Below are positions 1 through 11,911 of a stretch of 64,000 bases of DNA, one piece after another. The stretch is from Populus alba (lineage: Eukaryota > Streptophyta > Magnoliopsida > Malpighiales > Salicaceae): NCBI RefSeq assembly GCF_005239225.2, contig NC_133301.1, positions 6,659,157 to 6,723,156 of the forward strand, given 5' to 3'. Both the position numbers and the translations under genes were made by a program. Under the pieces are notes generated by a model. That model did no database searches. It saw only the letters and a list, made by a program, of their open reading frames with translations, and was not told the origin of the DNA. The stretch's first letter is position 1; each line of letters opens with the position of its first letter.

Positions 1-2299
1 AATATATTTTTGTATTTTTTATATATATGTTCTTGATAATTAGAGTTGTAGACAATCATAATTTTATATTTGGATATTTTATGAAGAAGAGACAATTTTT
101 ATTCCATAAAGTATAATTAACAAATATATCTTACTTATTATTGAACTTTTTGTTAAGGGGGAGGTTATCATTGAAGTGATTCTTAACTTAACTCCACTAT
201 GAAAGACGTTATATATTTTGATTTAAATATTTACAAATAAAAAAAAATATTTATAGGTTAGGAAGGAAAATAATGTGTTGCAATGATGGGAAAATGATGG
301 TGATGACAACAACAAAGTGATGATGTAATGTTAGTGGGATTGTAGTGGTGTTGAAGTTACGAGTCAATTGTGGTAGTTGAAATAATTGAATAATATTATT
401 ATTGACTATTGTTGTTGTAAATCATTTTTGGTATTGTAATCTAAAGAAGAAATAATATTTATTTTCCAAACCTAAAAAAATGATTTTTTGTAAGAAGAAT
501 TAAAAAAAAAAAAAAAAACAACAACAACAACTAAGTTGCCAAATCAAAAATTAAGATTTCCATCAAGACTGGCTAAAAAAAATCATTTTTAGGTCAAAAC
601 CAGGTTTGCTGGGTTAAAATTGATCAAAATCAGTATGTCAAGGTCAAAACCATCTTTTACAGTTGTCATGAAGTGTAGGACCTCAAATGGCAAAGTTGTC
701 TCTTGGAAACCAATGGTATTTGAATTTAATCATAAAATTATGATTAGAGAGTTTAGGAGTCATCATCTAATATTATGATCCTTAGAAAACCTAATAGTCT
801 ACAAGAGTTTGGGTAAGAGGATTAGTTGTGCAAGGAAAAAACACATCATCCTTAGTGCACCCAACCTAGGGTAAGTTGCATTGTTGATTGATTATTTTTC
901 TAGGTTATGTTTCTATTTGTTGGTCTTATCCAAATTTAAGACAGATCTACCTTTGTAAGGAAGTCTCTATTTTATTAGGTTAAATATTAATCGTTCTACG
1001 GCTCAAATTTAGCATCACATTTATTTTCTATTTTGTACCTTTAATACTCGGGGATACACTTTATAATGTAAGTTCATACCCCCAAATATAAAATTCTACA
1101 GCTAAATCCTAACACTTTTAATATTAAACAAAATAATTGTTATGAGATTTTAGATATTTTGGTCAAATTCTAATAGATGATCATAAACAAGTTACAATAT
1201 CCATTTCGTATTTTTTAAAACATGATAAAAAAAAATACAATTTGGTTTTAGAAAATATGCATGGAAATTTTTAGAATTTGACCATATGTAATTAAAACAT
1301 TTTGTTAATTAAAATGTTTTATATTTTGCACCTTTTTTACCATTTATTAATGCAAAATAAATAAATAAAAACTAATAAAAAGAAAATGTTATGCATAGAC
1401 ACAATTTTTTTTTACAATATTATATTCACACACCCCACAATTACATGTTTACAAACTATATAAATTTAAAATTTAGCAATAATTTTAAAACACACACAAA
1501 ATTCAAAAACTTGTGAAAAGCGCCTTTCAAAGGTTGGAAAGAGGTTGGAGAGATTGTTGGGAACTCAAAAAGCACAAAGAAAGATTTTGGACCAGCAAAA
1601 TAGTGGCAACGGGTAGAGCCACATGTCGCCAACACTAGTAGAGACAAAAATAGGTGGATCTCAACGACATTTTGTCCCTTTTCTTCTTGTGTTTTTGGTG
1701 AATATCATTGTCACCTGTGAAAAGGAATAAAATGTAAGAAACAATTGATGTTTTTTTTTGTTTTCTCTTCATAGGTCTCTTTCTCAGTTTTTTTTTTTTT
1801 TTTTTTTTACTTTTTGGTTGTTTCAACAACCAACAATAGAAAAAGGGCGCAAAGGAAGTAGATGGTGCTAAGAGAAGTAAGGAAGTTATCGTGGATGGTG
1901 GAGATAATTAATGGTGGTTATTGTTTTAGTTAGTTGAGAGAGAAGAGACCATGAGCTATTTTGTGAGTTTAATGAAAGGAGGCAATGTTGCTGTCATTGT
2001 TGCCTTAGTGGGTGATGAGAGGCTGGTAATGCTACCACAAAGAAAAGAGAAGTGAGAGGAAGTTGTTGTGTTGTCTTGGTTACTGTTTTGCTGATGGTGA
2101 AGCTATTGAGGAGTGGCTAATGATAGGAAGAGGTCGTGAGGAGAGAAAGGTTATCTTGTATGTTTTGTTATGGTTTTATGGTTTCAAGTGTTTTTAAGTA
2201 ACTAAAGTGATGAAAAATGAAGAGATGGAGGTCCTGGTTATTGTCAAAAGAGAAAGGTGTTAGTGGCTCTACTTCTGTGGGAGAGGAAAGGGTTTGGCT
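1..2299. other. AT-rich non-coding region
   Basis: No credible gene. The open frames are short and show no recognisable domain. The stretch holds a poly(A) run followed by a CAA microsatellite (about 502-531) and a 21-nt T run (1788-1808). I see no LTR boundary, PBS or target duplication, so it may be intergenic DNA or a repeat too decayed to recognise. Confidence 0.6.
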
Positions 2300-4078
2300 T
2301 AATTGAAAATGGTCCATCTCCTTGTGGTTGTAGTTTTGGTTTTCTATGGGCCAGAAATCTCTCCTTGCACATATGCACCCAAACCCAATTGTCGAGCTAA
2401 AAGACTATTGTGCCCCTTATTGGCTTTGGTCCCATACACACGATTCCTCTTTTCAATCTATTGCCGCACACTCTCATATGCACCCAAACCCAATCATCGG
2501 GCTGAAAGGCAACATGATTGTGCCCTTTATTGGCTTTGGTCGCATACACACGATTCCTCTTCTCAATATGTTGTCGCACACTCTCATGGAGTGTCTTCAC
2601 CACCTATGGTTTACGAATACCATCCAAACTAACCCTTTCATAAATAGAAAAAAAATAATCAAATTCATGGGAGTTAAAGGGTTAAATCCATACACAATTT
2701 TAAATGGCAAAAATTCAGCACACTATGATTGTATGCAAACTCTATAAATGACAAACAATCTTCCCAATTCTTTAAGTTCTTTTGAATGATAGCACACAGA
2801 AGTTGTGCTAAGGTCCTATTAACTACTTTGGTTTATCCATCTGTTTAGGGGTGATAAGTAGTTGAAAAAAACATTTTAGTACCCAATTTGTCCCTTAACA
2901 CCTTCCAAAAATAGTTAACTTAACATCTTTATCAGACACAAAACTCTTAGGGACCTCGTGAAGCTGTACTATCTCCTTAAAGAACAAATCAGCAATGTAC
3001 TTGCATCTTTGAAAACCTATCAACAACTACAAAAAATGAATCTCTGCCCCATTTTGACCTAAGTAAACCTAAGACAAAGTCTATCGAAATGTCTACACAT
3101 GGTTCCTTAGGTACATGCAAAGGGATATACAAGCCATGTGGTTGAGTTCTAAACTTTGCTTTCCTACAAGTTATGCATTTCTCACATTGCGTTGCACATC
3201 TTTTTTCATTTAAGGCCAATAAAAATGTTCATGCAACACATCCAAAGTCTTAACAACACTAAAATGCCCATCAACTTGCCTCCAAGTGCTTCACGTACAA
3301 ACAATTCACGCATAGAACTTAATAGAACACGCAAACAACTCTCTTTAAACTAATATCCATAAAGTCTATAGAACTTCCCAAAAGCTAAAGTTTTGTTGCA
3401 AGCATTGTAAACATTAGCAAAATCACTATCATCCTTGTACAATTCTTTTATGTGTTCAAATCCCAGAAATCTAGCATCCAAAGTAGATAAAATTTTTTAA
3501 TAAATTACACGAAAGTGTATCAATAATGTTTTCTTTTCCTTGCTTATACTTGATCGTATACATAAATGTTTCAATAAATTCAACCCATTTAACATGTCCT
3601 ACTCAACTTACCTTGCCCTTTCAAGTGCTTCAATGATTCATGATCTGAATGTATCACAAACTCCTTTGGCGATAGGTGATGCTGCCACGATTCTAAAGTT
3701 CTTACCAAGGTATGGAGCTCCTTGTCTATGTAGGGTAATTCAAAGCTGCCCCATTAAGTTTTTTGCTGAAATACACAATAGGCCTCCTATCCTACATTAA
3801 TCTCTTATACCTATACTTGAAGCATCACATTCAACTTTAAAAGGTCTTGTAAAGTTTGGCAAAGCTAAAACAGGCACCGAACAAAGTTTATCTTTCAAAA
3901 AATTAAAAGCCTTGTTCATCATTCCATTTAAATCCAACATACTTTTTCACAATTTCAATTAAAGGTGCAACAATAGTATTAAAATCCTTCATAAACCTTC
4001 GATAAAAACTACCAAATTCATGAAAACTCCTTACCTCACTTATCTATTTCGGTGTAAGCAAATCCCAGATTACCTTAA
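2300..4078 (-). pseudogene. Decayed Ty3/gypsy pol (RT end, RNase H, integrase)
   Basis: Read on the minus strand, this stretch follows the order of the better preserved gypsy pol at 43136-45053 plus 40370-41134. The end of RT is at about 4078, RNase H at about 3550-3900, and the integrase zinc finger and core at 2989-3219 (CEKCITCRK, then [11 protein letters not shown] and VVVDRFSKM). The C-terminal part with the DWVWVHM motif is near 2400-2600. Frameshifts and stops break it throughout, so it is an old non-functional copy. Its right end stops in the RT region and abuts an LTR edge at 4079, so RT N-term, protease and gag are missing. Element identity is secure from motif order; the left limit is approximate. 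Confidence 0.8.
2373..2585 (-). repeat. Tandem duplication (~105 bp x 2) in decayed integrase
   Basis: Two imperfect copies (2373-2477 and 2478-2585) both begin ATGCACCCAAACCCAAT and contain ATTGGCTTTGGTC, CACACGATTCCTCTT and CGCACACTCTCAT. The intact counterpart near 40800-40930 has only one copy, so this is a local duplication in the dead element. Confidence 0.8.
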
Positions 4079-4447
4079 TGATGTGAACCTTGTGATCATG
4101 TGGTCACGCAACCCACATGCAAAGACACCAATTCCTGAAAGCCAAGTAAATCAAGTTTGATAGGAGTGTGACATAAAGATAACTTGTACCCAGGCACCAA
4201 CACTATTAGAAACAAAAAACCCCCACCTGACTAATATTGATTCACAAATAAGAAGTATAAGGATGACGCCACAAAGCCAGTTGTTATTCGATAAGTCATT
4301 TTCAGTTCTTTAGAGAACCAAGAAAGGGAGATTATCCCACCAACAAACAATAAGTGCGACAAACAAAAAGTTTTATTCATCTAAATTGTCTACCCCTTAC
4401 ATGTTTGGTTATACCTTTATTTATAATAACTCTAGACTATAGAAACC
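4079..4447 (-). repeat. LTR fragment, family B
   Basis: The left edge (TGATGTGAACC) is the CA-end of a minus-strand LTR. The following sequence is the diverged reverse complement of the family B LTR at about 41780-42148, including the CTTTGCATGTGGGTTG region. It breaks off at 4447, where a plus-strand family A LTR begins. No PBS lies to the left; decayed pol does, so the LTR either inserted into pol or was joined there by recombination. Confidence 0.75.
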
Positions 4448-5159
4448 TGATGCAGACCAGCCCAGAAACACCAGCAAGGACCCATTACATGTTCCAAATG
4501 GACCAATGACTCGGTCCAAGACAAAGACATTGAAAGACGCATTGAATGCATTGGTTTTGAAGGTTTCCACCAAGTCAGAATTGCAAGGTCCATTGGAGTA
4601 TCAAGAGGAGATCCTAGTACATCTTATCCATGTGCAAGAGGGGTCCAATACAACCTTATTTGGGCCATGAGATAAGGGCTTTATTTTATTTTGTTAGCTA
4701 CAGCCCAAGGCTTGTTTGGGTTTAATTCATACTTTGTTTTAAGCTAGGATCCAAGGCTTGTTTGGATTAAGTTATGGGCTTTTCATTTTAGGGTTTTGGG
4801 CCAGTTTTGAGTGCACCTCATATAAGTCCACATAAAGGGTCCATTAGGGTTAACTTTTCAAGAACTATTTAAACTCATGTAGGCCAAAATTTCGGCACCT
4901 TTGATGATTATTATTCTGAACTTTTCAGTTTTAACGTGTGAGAGTGATTCTTGCATTCTTCAGTTCTTGAACGAACTGAATCTGACTTATCGAAGATTAA
5001 CTGGCTTCGTGGCGTCATTCTACTCATTCCAATGGTGTTGGTGCCTTAGGGCAGGTTTCCATTGTGTCACACTCATATCAGACCTCTTTCGGCTTTCCGG
5101 GATCAGATCTCAATCTTGATTGTGGGTTGCGTGACCACGTGATCACAAGGTTCGCATCA
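4448..5159 (+). repeat. 5' LTR, gypsy family A
   Basis: 712-bp LTR starting TGATGCAGACC and ending GGTTCGCATCA, directly followed by a PBS. It is nearly identical to the LTR at 39619-40329 (roughly 15 differences by eye). Its first ~230 bp stay open in the frame that forms the C-terminus of pol in the 3' LTR. A TATA-like TATTTAAA lies at 4866-4873. The left flank (AAACC) does not match the flank of the 3' LTR (CCTTG), so no target duplication survives. Confidence 0.85.
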
Positions 5160-5161
5160 GT

Positions 5162-5173
5162 TGGTATCAGAGC
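5162..5173 (+). promoter_or_regulatory. Primer-binding site (tRNA-iMet type)
   Basis: TGGTATCAGAGC lies two bases after the LTR end. This is the standard plant retroelement PBS complementary to the 3' end of initiator tRNA-Met. Confidence 0.9.
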
Positions 5174-6050
5174 TAGGCTCCGAAACAAGGTCATATCATT
5201 CTGTTATTTTCGTTTTTTTTTAGTGTCCCTTAAGTTTTTCAGTGTTTGCATCCATCTTCTTGTTCTTCGTGTCTGTGTCATCTAAGCAAAAAAAAAAAAG
5301 TTTATATTTCATCTTGTTACTGTCTCTAATCATATCAGTTTGTTAAAAAGAAAAAAAAAATCAGAAAGAAATAGAGAAAAGAGTGATTAGTTGAAATTTG
5401 AAGGATCATTCAATTTTTGCCGCAGAAACACAAATCTTGGTGAACCATAAGCAAACCACCTCAGAATCAATTTAAACTTCATATTCAGTCAATTGGGGGT
5501 GGGATCGCATGATATATCAAAGTTGGGCGTATTCTGATATTATTTGCTTGAGGTTTTAATTCGAGTTTCAATTCTGCCGCAAAACACTACTCTTAGTGAA
5601 CCTTAGGTAAAACACCTTGGAATCTATTGAAACTTCATATTCTGAGTACTGGGTGTGCGATCGCACAACATATTAAATTTGGGATTATTTTGATATCGGT
5701 TTCTGGAGGTTTTAATTGGAGGTTCAATTCTGCCGCAAACTGATCATACAAGGGGTTTGGGTACCTAGACATTATAGAACGACCTATAAATTGATTTTTG
5801 GTGTTTTCATAGTATTGTAATACTAAATATTGAATTTGAGGTCATTTCGAGATCGTTTGGTCCGGGTTTCAATTCTGTTATGTAAAATTGCGTAATAGGT
5901 TAGATTTGCCTCAAGTTTCAAAACATGATCTTTGCTGTTTAGTTTTGTCCAAATAATTTTGTTTCTGCTATATTTTGATTATCTAGGAGTCAAGTAATTG
6001 TTTTCTTAACATTCGCTTCTGTTTTATTTCGTGTCTTCGTTTCGTCCACA
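5174..6050 (+). mobile_element. Family A untranslated leader, truncated
   Basis: The sequence matches, in the opposite orientation, the leader of the minus-strand family A element at about 49545-50423, including several TGCCGCA motifs. It stops at about 6050, before any gag start, and is fused there to an oppositely oriented leader. No coding capacity is expected. Confidence 0.8.
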
Positions 6051-6307
6051 ATTGAATGATCCTTCAAATTTCAACTAATCACTCTTTTCTCTATTTCTTT
6101 CTGATTTTTTTTTTCTTTTTAACAAACTGATATGATTAGAGACAGTAACAAGATGAAACATAAACTTTTTTTTTTTTTGCTTAGATGACACAGACACGAA
6201 AAACAAGAAGGTGGATGCAAACACTGAAAAACTTAAGGGACACTAAAAAAAAAACGAAAATAACAGAATGATATGACCTTGTTTCGGAGCCTAGCTCTGA
6301 TACCAAC

Positions 6308-7251
6308 TGATGCGAACCTCGTGATCACGTGGTTACGCAACCCACAATCAAGATTGAGATCTGATCCCGGAAAGCCGAAACAGGTCTGATAGGAGTGCGA
6401 CACAATGGAAACCTGCCCCAAGGCACCAACACTATTGGAATGAGTAGAATGACGCCACGAAGCCAGTTAATCTTCGATAAGTCAGATTCAGTTCGTTCAA
6501 GAACTGAAGAATGCAAGAATCACTCTCACACGTTAAAACTGAAAAGTTCAGAATAATAATCATCAAAGCTGCCGAAATTGTGGCTTACATGAGTTTAAAT
6601 AGTTCTTGAAAAGTTAACCCTAATGGACCCCTTATGTGGACTTATATGAGGTCCACTCAAAACTGGCCCAAAACCCTAAACTGAAAAGCCCATAACCTGA
6701 TCCAAACAAGCCTTGGACCCTAGCTCAAAACAAAGTTTTAATTAAGCCCAAACATTAAAGAAAATAATAAAAATAAGTGACTTGTCATTAAATACCACCA
6801 GCCCTTCTTTCCTTGTGTAGCTAGGATGAATAAGGAATCCTTATAAGAAAATGATTCTGAAACATTAATGAATCCTTGCCACACTAGGAGATTATATTGC
6901 AACTCATTAAAGATCCTTGTGGAACTAGGAAATTCCCAAAACCAGCTCCCACATCCTTGGAGGAAAAGAATCCTAATCAAATAGGAAGTCCACAAGTCAA
7001 ATGGAAGTAAATAACAAAATCCGTACAGCCTCTGTTGACCAGTATTGGGGTGCCTTACCGAACTCCGATTGACCTGCAATTTTAACCCAAGGTAGTAAGA
7101 TATGTCTGGAGAGTCCACATAAAATATTAGCCCGATCCAACGGTCGGATTGAGAATTATGACTGTTGCCGTAAACCTGGATTGTTGCGCTTTTTACGCCA
7201 AAATCCGAATCTGACCTTACTTGGGTCGTATCACAGGGCTGAACCGTATCA
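6308..7251 (-). repeat. Array LTR 1 (mosaic LTR, 944 bp)
   Basis: Boundaries on the plus strand are TGATGCGAACC at the left and CCGTATCA at the right. The PBS complement is at 6294-6305 and the polypurine tract complement at 7252-7265. Read on the minus strand, the first 18 bp resemble the family A LTR tip, the next ~475 bp resemble family B U3 (starting TGATACGACCC), and from about 6756 leftward it follows family A R/U5. A TATA-like TTTAAATA lies at 6594-6601 (plus-strand reading). Confidence 0.88.
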
Positions 7252-7661
7252 TTCCCTCCCTCTTCAAGAAGATTCGCCCTCGAATCTTGAATAGCATTAA
7301 TGGTGACTTCAGTAGCCTCTTGTTTAAGCCTTCGGAATCCCCTTATTGCTAACACCTTTCTCCAACAACACTGTATAGAAGTAGTGACTGACAAGAATTT
7401 CAAATAAGCACGCCGTACTAACCACTTGCGTACATACTTTTGAATGATAACCACAGCGACTCTCCTTCGTCTTTCATCCTTTTGGCGTTGTACCTCTTTT
7501 TCCCATGAAGCTTCAAGATCATAGAATAATCTTCTACACTTGTCAACTTCTCGTTCTAGAACCCCCAAACCATGGCTTAGTATTTCGCATCGTTGATCTA
7601 CAATCCTCCTCTGTTCCCTCTCCCTTAGTGAATACATGACACAGATAGGGGAAAAAAACAA
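6738..7661 (-). CDS. Captured IQ-motif ORF, unit 1 (myosin neck-like), reading into LTR
   Basis: 307 codons. Residues ~11-66 are highly charged and could form a helix or coiled coil. Two IQ motifs follow: IQKYVRKWLVRR (about 73-84) and IQCCWRKVLAIRGFRR (about 96-111), then RLKQEATE. From memory, this order and wording resemble the IQ neck and start of the coiled coil of plant class XI myosins, with middle IQ repeats missing; no search was made. Residues ~125-137 (QDSRANLLEEGGND) match the pol C-terminus of the autonomous gypsy element (DSRSNPFEERGDD) and are partly encoded by the polypurine tract. The last ~170 codons lie inside the LTR and are probably not selected. It has no enzymatic domain; if expressed it might bind calmodulin. 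It is most likely a captured host fragment. Confidence 0.55.
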   Translation of the reverse strand: MFFSPICVMYSLREREQRRIVDQRCEILSHGLGVLEREVDKCRRLFYDLEASWEKEVQRQKDERRRRVAVVIIQKYVRKWLVRRAYLKFLSVTTSIQCCWRKVLAIRGFRRLKQEATEVTINAIQDSRANLLEEGGNDTVQPCDTTQVRSDSDFGVKSATIQVYGNSHNSQSDRWIGLIFYVDSPDISYYLGLKLQVNRSSVRHPNTGQQRLYGFCYLLPFDLWTSYLIRILFLQGCGSWFWEFPSSTRIFNELQYNLLVWQGFINVSESFSYKDSLFILATQGKKGWWYLMTSHLFLLFSLMFGLN

Positions 7662-8634
7662 GAAGACGACGACAAGAATAGAGTTTTTATAGCATGAAGA
7701 ACATTGATTTAGACTCGAGAATACAAATCTGACTTTTGTTTGGACCAGAACTTATCGAAAAACAAACTAATGCGAGGGTGATGAAAATGACTCAAACAAC
7801 AGCCAAATATCAAAATATGATGATAGTATAATGGCAGGAACGAAATCAACAGAAACAAAACAAGTTTTGAAAGATAACACCAAACAGACCCGTTACGACA
7901 AAACAAGACCTAATTCGGGAAACCTAAAGAAACCGATATCCAAATGACCTCGAATTTAATTTGTATTATTACAATACTATGAAATCACCAAAAATCAATT
8001 TATAGGTCGTTCTCTAATTTCTAGGTACCCAAACTCCTTGTATGATCAGTTTGCGGCAGAATTGATCCTCCAATTAAAACCTCCAGAAGCCGGAATCGAA
8101 ATATGCCCAAATTTAATATATGGTGCAATCGCATACCCAATACTCAGAATATGAAGTTTCAATAGATTCCAAGGTGTTTTACCTAGGGTTCACTAAGAGT
8201 AGTGTTTTGCGGCAGAATTGAAACTCGAATTAAAACCTCAAGCAAATAATATCAGAATAAGCCCAACTTTGATATATCATGCGATCCCACCCCCAATAGA
8301 CTGAATATGAAGTTTAAATAGATTCCGAGGTGGTTTGCTTGTGGTTCACCAAGATTTGTGTTTTTGCGGCAAAAATTGAATGATCCTTCAAATTTCAACT
8401 AATCACTCTTTTCTCTATTTCTTTCTGATTTTTTTTTTCTTTTTAACAAACTGATATGATTAGAGACAGTAACAAGATGAAACATAAACTTTTTTTTTTT
8501 TTTTGCTTAGATGACACAGACACGAAAAACAAGAAGGTGGATGCAAACACTGAAAAACTTAAGGGACACTAAAAAAAAAAACGAAAATAACAGAATGATA
8601 TGACCTTGTTTCGGAGCCTAGCTCTGATACCAAC

Positions 8635-9578
8635 TGATGCGAACCTCGTGATCACGTGGTTACGCAACCCACAATCAAGATTGAGATCTGATCCCGGAAA
8701 GCCGAAACAGGTCTGATAGGAGTGCGACACAATGGAAACCTGCCCCAAGGCACCAACACTATTGGAATGAGTAGAATGACGCCACGAAGCCAGTTAATCT
8801 TCGATAAGTCAGATTCAGTTCGTTCAAGAACTGAAGAATGCAAGAATCACTCTCACACGTTAAAACTGAAAAGTTCAGAATAATAATCATCAAAGCTGCC
8901 GAAATTGTGGCTTACATGAGTTTAAATAGTTCTTGAAAAGTTAACCCTAATGGACCCCTTATGTGGACTTATATGAGGTCCACTCAAAACTGGCCCAAAA
9001 CCCTAAACTGAAAAGCCCATAACCTGATCCAAACAAGCCTTGGACCCTAGCTCAAAACAAAGTTTTAATTAAGCCCAAACATTAAAGAAAATAATAAAAA
9101 TAAGTGACTTGTCATTAAATACCACCAGCCCTTCTTTCCTTGTGTAGCTAGGATGAATAAGGAATCCTTATAAGAAAATGATTCTGAAACATTAATGAAT
9201 CCTTGCCACACTAGGAGATTATATTGCAACTCATTAAAGATCCTTGTGGAACTAGGAAATTCCCAAAACCAGCTCCCACATCCTTGGAGGAAAAGAATCC
9301 TAATCAAATAGGAAGTCCACAAGTCAAATGGAAGTAAATAACAAAATCCGTACAGCCTCTGTTGACCAGTATTGGGGTGCCTTACCGAACTCCGATTGAC
9401 CTGCAATTTTAACCCAAGGTAGTAAGATATGTCTGGAGAGTCCACATAAAATATTAGCCCGATCCAACGGTCGGATTGAGAATTATGACTGTTGCCGTAA
9501 ACCTGGATTGTTGCGCTTTTTACGCCAAAATCCGAATCTGACCTTACTTGGGTCGTATCACAGGGCTGAACCGTATCA
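8635..9578 (-). repeat. Array LTR 2 (944 bp)
   Basis: Same boundaries and mosaic structure as LTR 1 and essentially identical to it. The PBS complement is just left (8621-8632) and the polypurine tract complement just right. Confidence 0.88.
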
Positions 9579-9988
9579 TTCCCTCCCTCTTCAAGAAGAT
9601 TCGCCCTCGAATCTTGAATAGCATTAATGGTGACTTCAGTAGCCTCTTGTTTAAGCCTTCGGAATCCCCTTATTGCTAACACCTTTCTCCAACAACACTG
9701 TATAGAAGTAGTGACTGACAAGAATTTCAAATAAGCACGCCGTACTAACCACTTGCGTACATACTTTTGAATGATAACCACAGCGACTCTCCTTCGTCTT
9801 TCATCCTTTTGGCGTTGTACCTCTTTTTCCCATGAAGCTTCAAGATCATAGAATAATCTTCTACACTTGTCAACTTCTCGTTCTAGAACCCCCAAACCAT
9901 GGCTTAGTATTTCGCATCGTTGATCTACAATCCTCCTCTGTTCCCTCTCCCTTAGTGAATACATGACACAGATAGGGGAAAAAAACAA
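9065..9988 (-). CDS. Captured IQ-motif ORF, unit 2
   Basis: 307 codons, with the same protein as unit 1 as far as I can see, including both IQ motifs and the extension through the polypurine tract into the LTR. The identity with unit 1 points to very recent duplication or conversion. Confidence 0.55.
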   Translation of the reverse strand: MFFSPICVMYSLREREQRRIVDQRCEILSHGLGVLEREVDKCRRLFYDLEASWEKEVQRQKDERRRRVAVVIIQKYVRKWLVRRAYLKFLSVTTSIQCCWRKVLAIRGFRRLKQEATEVTINAIQDSRANLLEEGGNDTVQPCDTTQVRSDSDFGVKSATIQVYGNSHNSQSDRWIGLIFYVDSPDISYYLGLKLQVNRSSVRHPNTGQQRLYGFCYLLPFDLWTSYLIRILFLQGCGSWFWEFPSSTRIFNELQYNLLVWQGFINVSESFSYKDSLFILATQGKKGWWYLMTSHLFLLFSLMFGLN

Positions 9989-10966
9989 GAAGACGACGAC
10001 AAGAATAGAGTTTTATAGCATGAAGAACATTGATTTAGACTCGAGAATACAAATCTGACTTTTGTTTGGACCAGAACTTATCGAAAAACAAAACTAATGC
10101 GAGGGTGATGAAAATGACTCAAACAACAGCCAAATATCAAAATATGATGATAGTATAATGGCAGGAACGAAATCAACAGAAACAAAACAAGTTTTGAAAG
10201 ATAACACCAAAACAGACCCGTTACGACAAAACAAGACCTAATTCGGGAAACCTAAAGAAACCGATATCCAAATGACCTCGAATTTAATTTGTATTATTAC
10301 AATACTATGAAATCACCAAAAAATCAATTTATAGGTCGTTCTCTAATTTCTAGGTACCCAAACTCCTTGTATGATCAGTTTGCGGCAGAATTGATCCTCC
10401 AATTAAAACCTCCAGAAGCCGGAATCGAAATATGCCCAAATTTAATATATGGTGCAATCGCATACCCAATACTCAGAATATGAAGTTTCAATAGATTCCA
10501 AGGTGTTTACCTAGGGTTCACTAAGAGTAGTGTTTTGCGGCAGAATTGAAACTCGAATTAAAACCTCAAGCAAATAATATCAGAATAAGCCCAACTTTGA
10601 TATATCATGCGATCCCACCCCCAATAGACCTGAATATGAAGTTTAAATAGATTCCGAGGTGGTTTGCTTGTGGTTCACCAAGATTTGTGTTTTTGCGGCA
10701 AAAATTGAATGATCCTTCAAATTTCAACTAATCACTCTTTTCTCTATTTCTTTTCTGATTTTTTTTTTTCTTTTTAACAAACTGATATGATTAGAGACAG
10801 TAACAAGATGAAACATAAACTTTTTTTTTTTTTGTTGCTTAGATGACACAGACACGAAAAACAAGAAGGTGGATGCAAACACTGAAAAACTTAAGGGACA
10901 CTAAAAAAAAAAACGAAAATAACAGAATGATATGACCTTGTTTCGGAGCCTAGCTCTGATACCAAC

Positions 10967-11911
10967 TGATGCGAACCTCGTGATCACGTGGTTACGCAAC
11001 CCACAATCAAGATTGAGATCTGATCCCGGAAAGCCGAAACAGGTCTGATATGAGTGCGACACAATGGAAACCTGCCCCAAGGCACCACAACACTATTGGA
11101 ATGAGTAGAATGACGCCACGAAGCCAGTTAATCTTCGATAAGTCAGATTCAGTTCGTTCAAGAACTGAAGAATGCAAGAATCACTCTCACACGTTAAAAC
11201 TGAAAAGTTCAGAATAATAATCATCAAAGCTGCCGAAATTGTGGCTTACATGAGTTTAAATAGTTCTTGAAAAGTTAACCCTAATGGACCCTTATGTGGA
11301 CTTATATGAGGTCCACTCAAAACTGGCCCAAAACCCTAAACTGAAAAGCCCATAACCTGATCCAAACAAGCCTTGGACCCTAGCTCAAAACAAAGTTTTA
11401 ATTAAGCCCAAACATTAAAGAAAATAATAAAAATAAGTGACTTGTCATTAAATACCACCAGCCCTTCTTTCCTTGTGTAGCTAGGATGAATAAGGAATCC
11501 TTATAAGAAAAGGATTCTGAAACATTAATGAATCCTTGCCACACTAGGAGATTATATTGCAACTCATTAAAGATCCTTGTGGAACTAGGAAATTCCCAAA
11601 ACCAGCTCCCACATCCTTGGAGGAAAAGAATCCTAATCAAATAGGAAGTCCACAAGTCAAATGGAAGTAAATAACAAAATCCGTACAGCCTCTGTTGACC
11701 AGTATTGGGGTGCCTTACCGAACTCCGATTGACCTGCAATTTTAACCCAAGGTAGTAAGATATGTCTGGAGAGTCCACATAAAATATTAGCCCGATCCAA
11801 CGGTCGGATTGAGAATTATGACTGTTGCCGTAAACCTGGATTGTTGCGCTTTTTACGCCAAAATCCGAATCTGACCTTACTTGGGTCGTATCACAGGGCT
11901 GAACCGTATCA
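10967..11911 (-). repeat. Array LTR 3 (945 bp)
   Basis: Full-length mosaic LTR with intact TGATGCG and CGTATCA ends, PBS complement on the left and polypurine tract complement on the right. It differs from LTR 1 and 2 by a few single-base changes and indels. Confidence 0.88.

Noticed and set aside
6325..6516. Recurring 63-codon frame (MHSSVLERTESDL...) seen in every LTR copy on either strand
   Set aside because: It lies wholly in the R/U5 part of the LTR next to the PBS. Its conservation reflects LTR copying, with no domain or independent start context.
7709..7906. 65-codon frame MFCRNGSVWCYL... repeated in array internal regions
   Set aside because: It falls in the non-coding leader, is broken by single-base indels in several units, and shows no recognisable domain.
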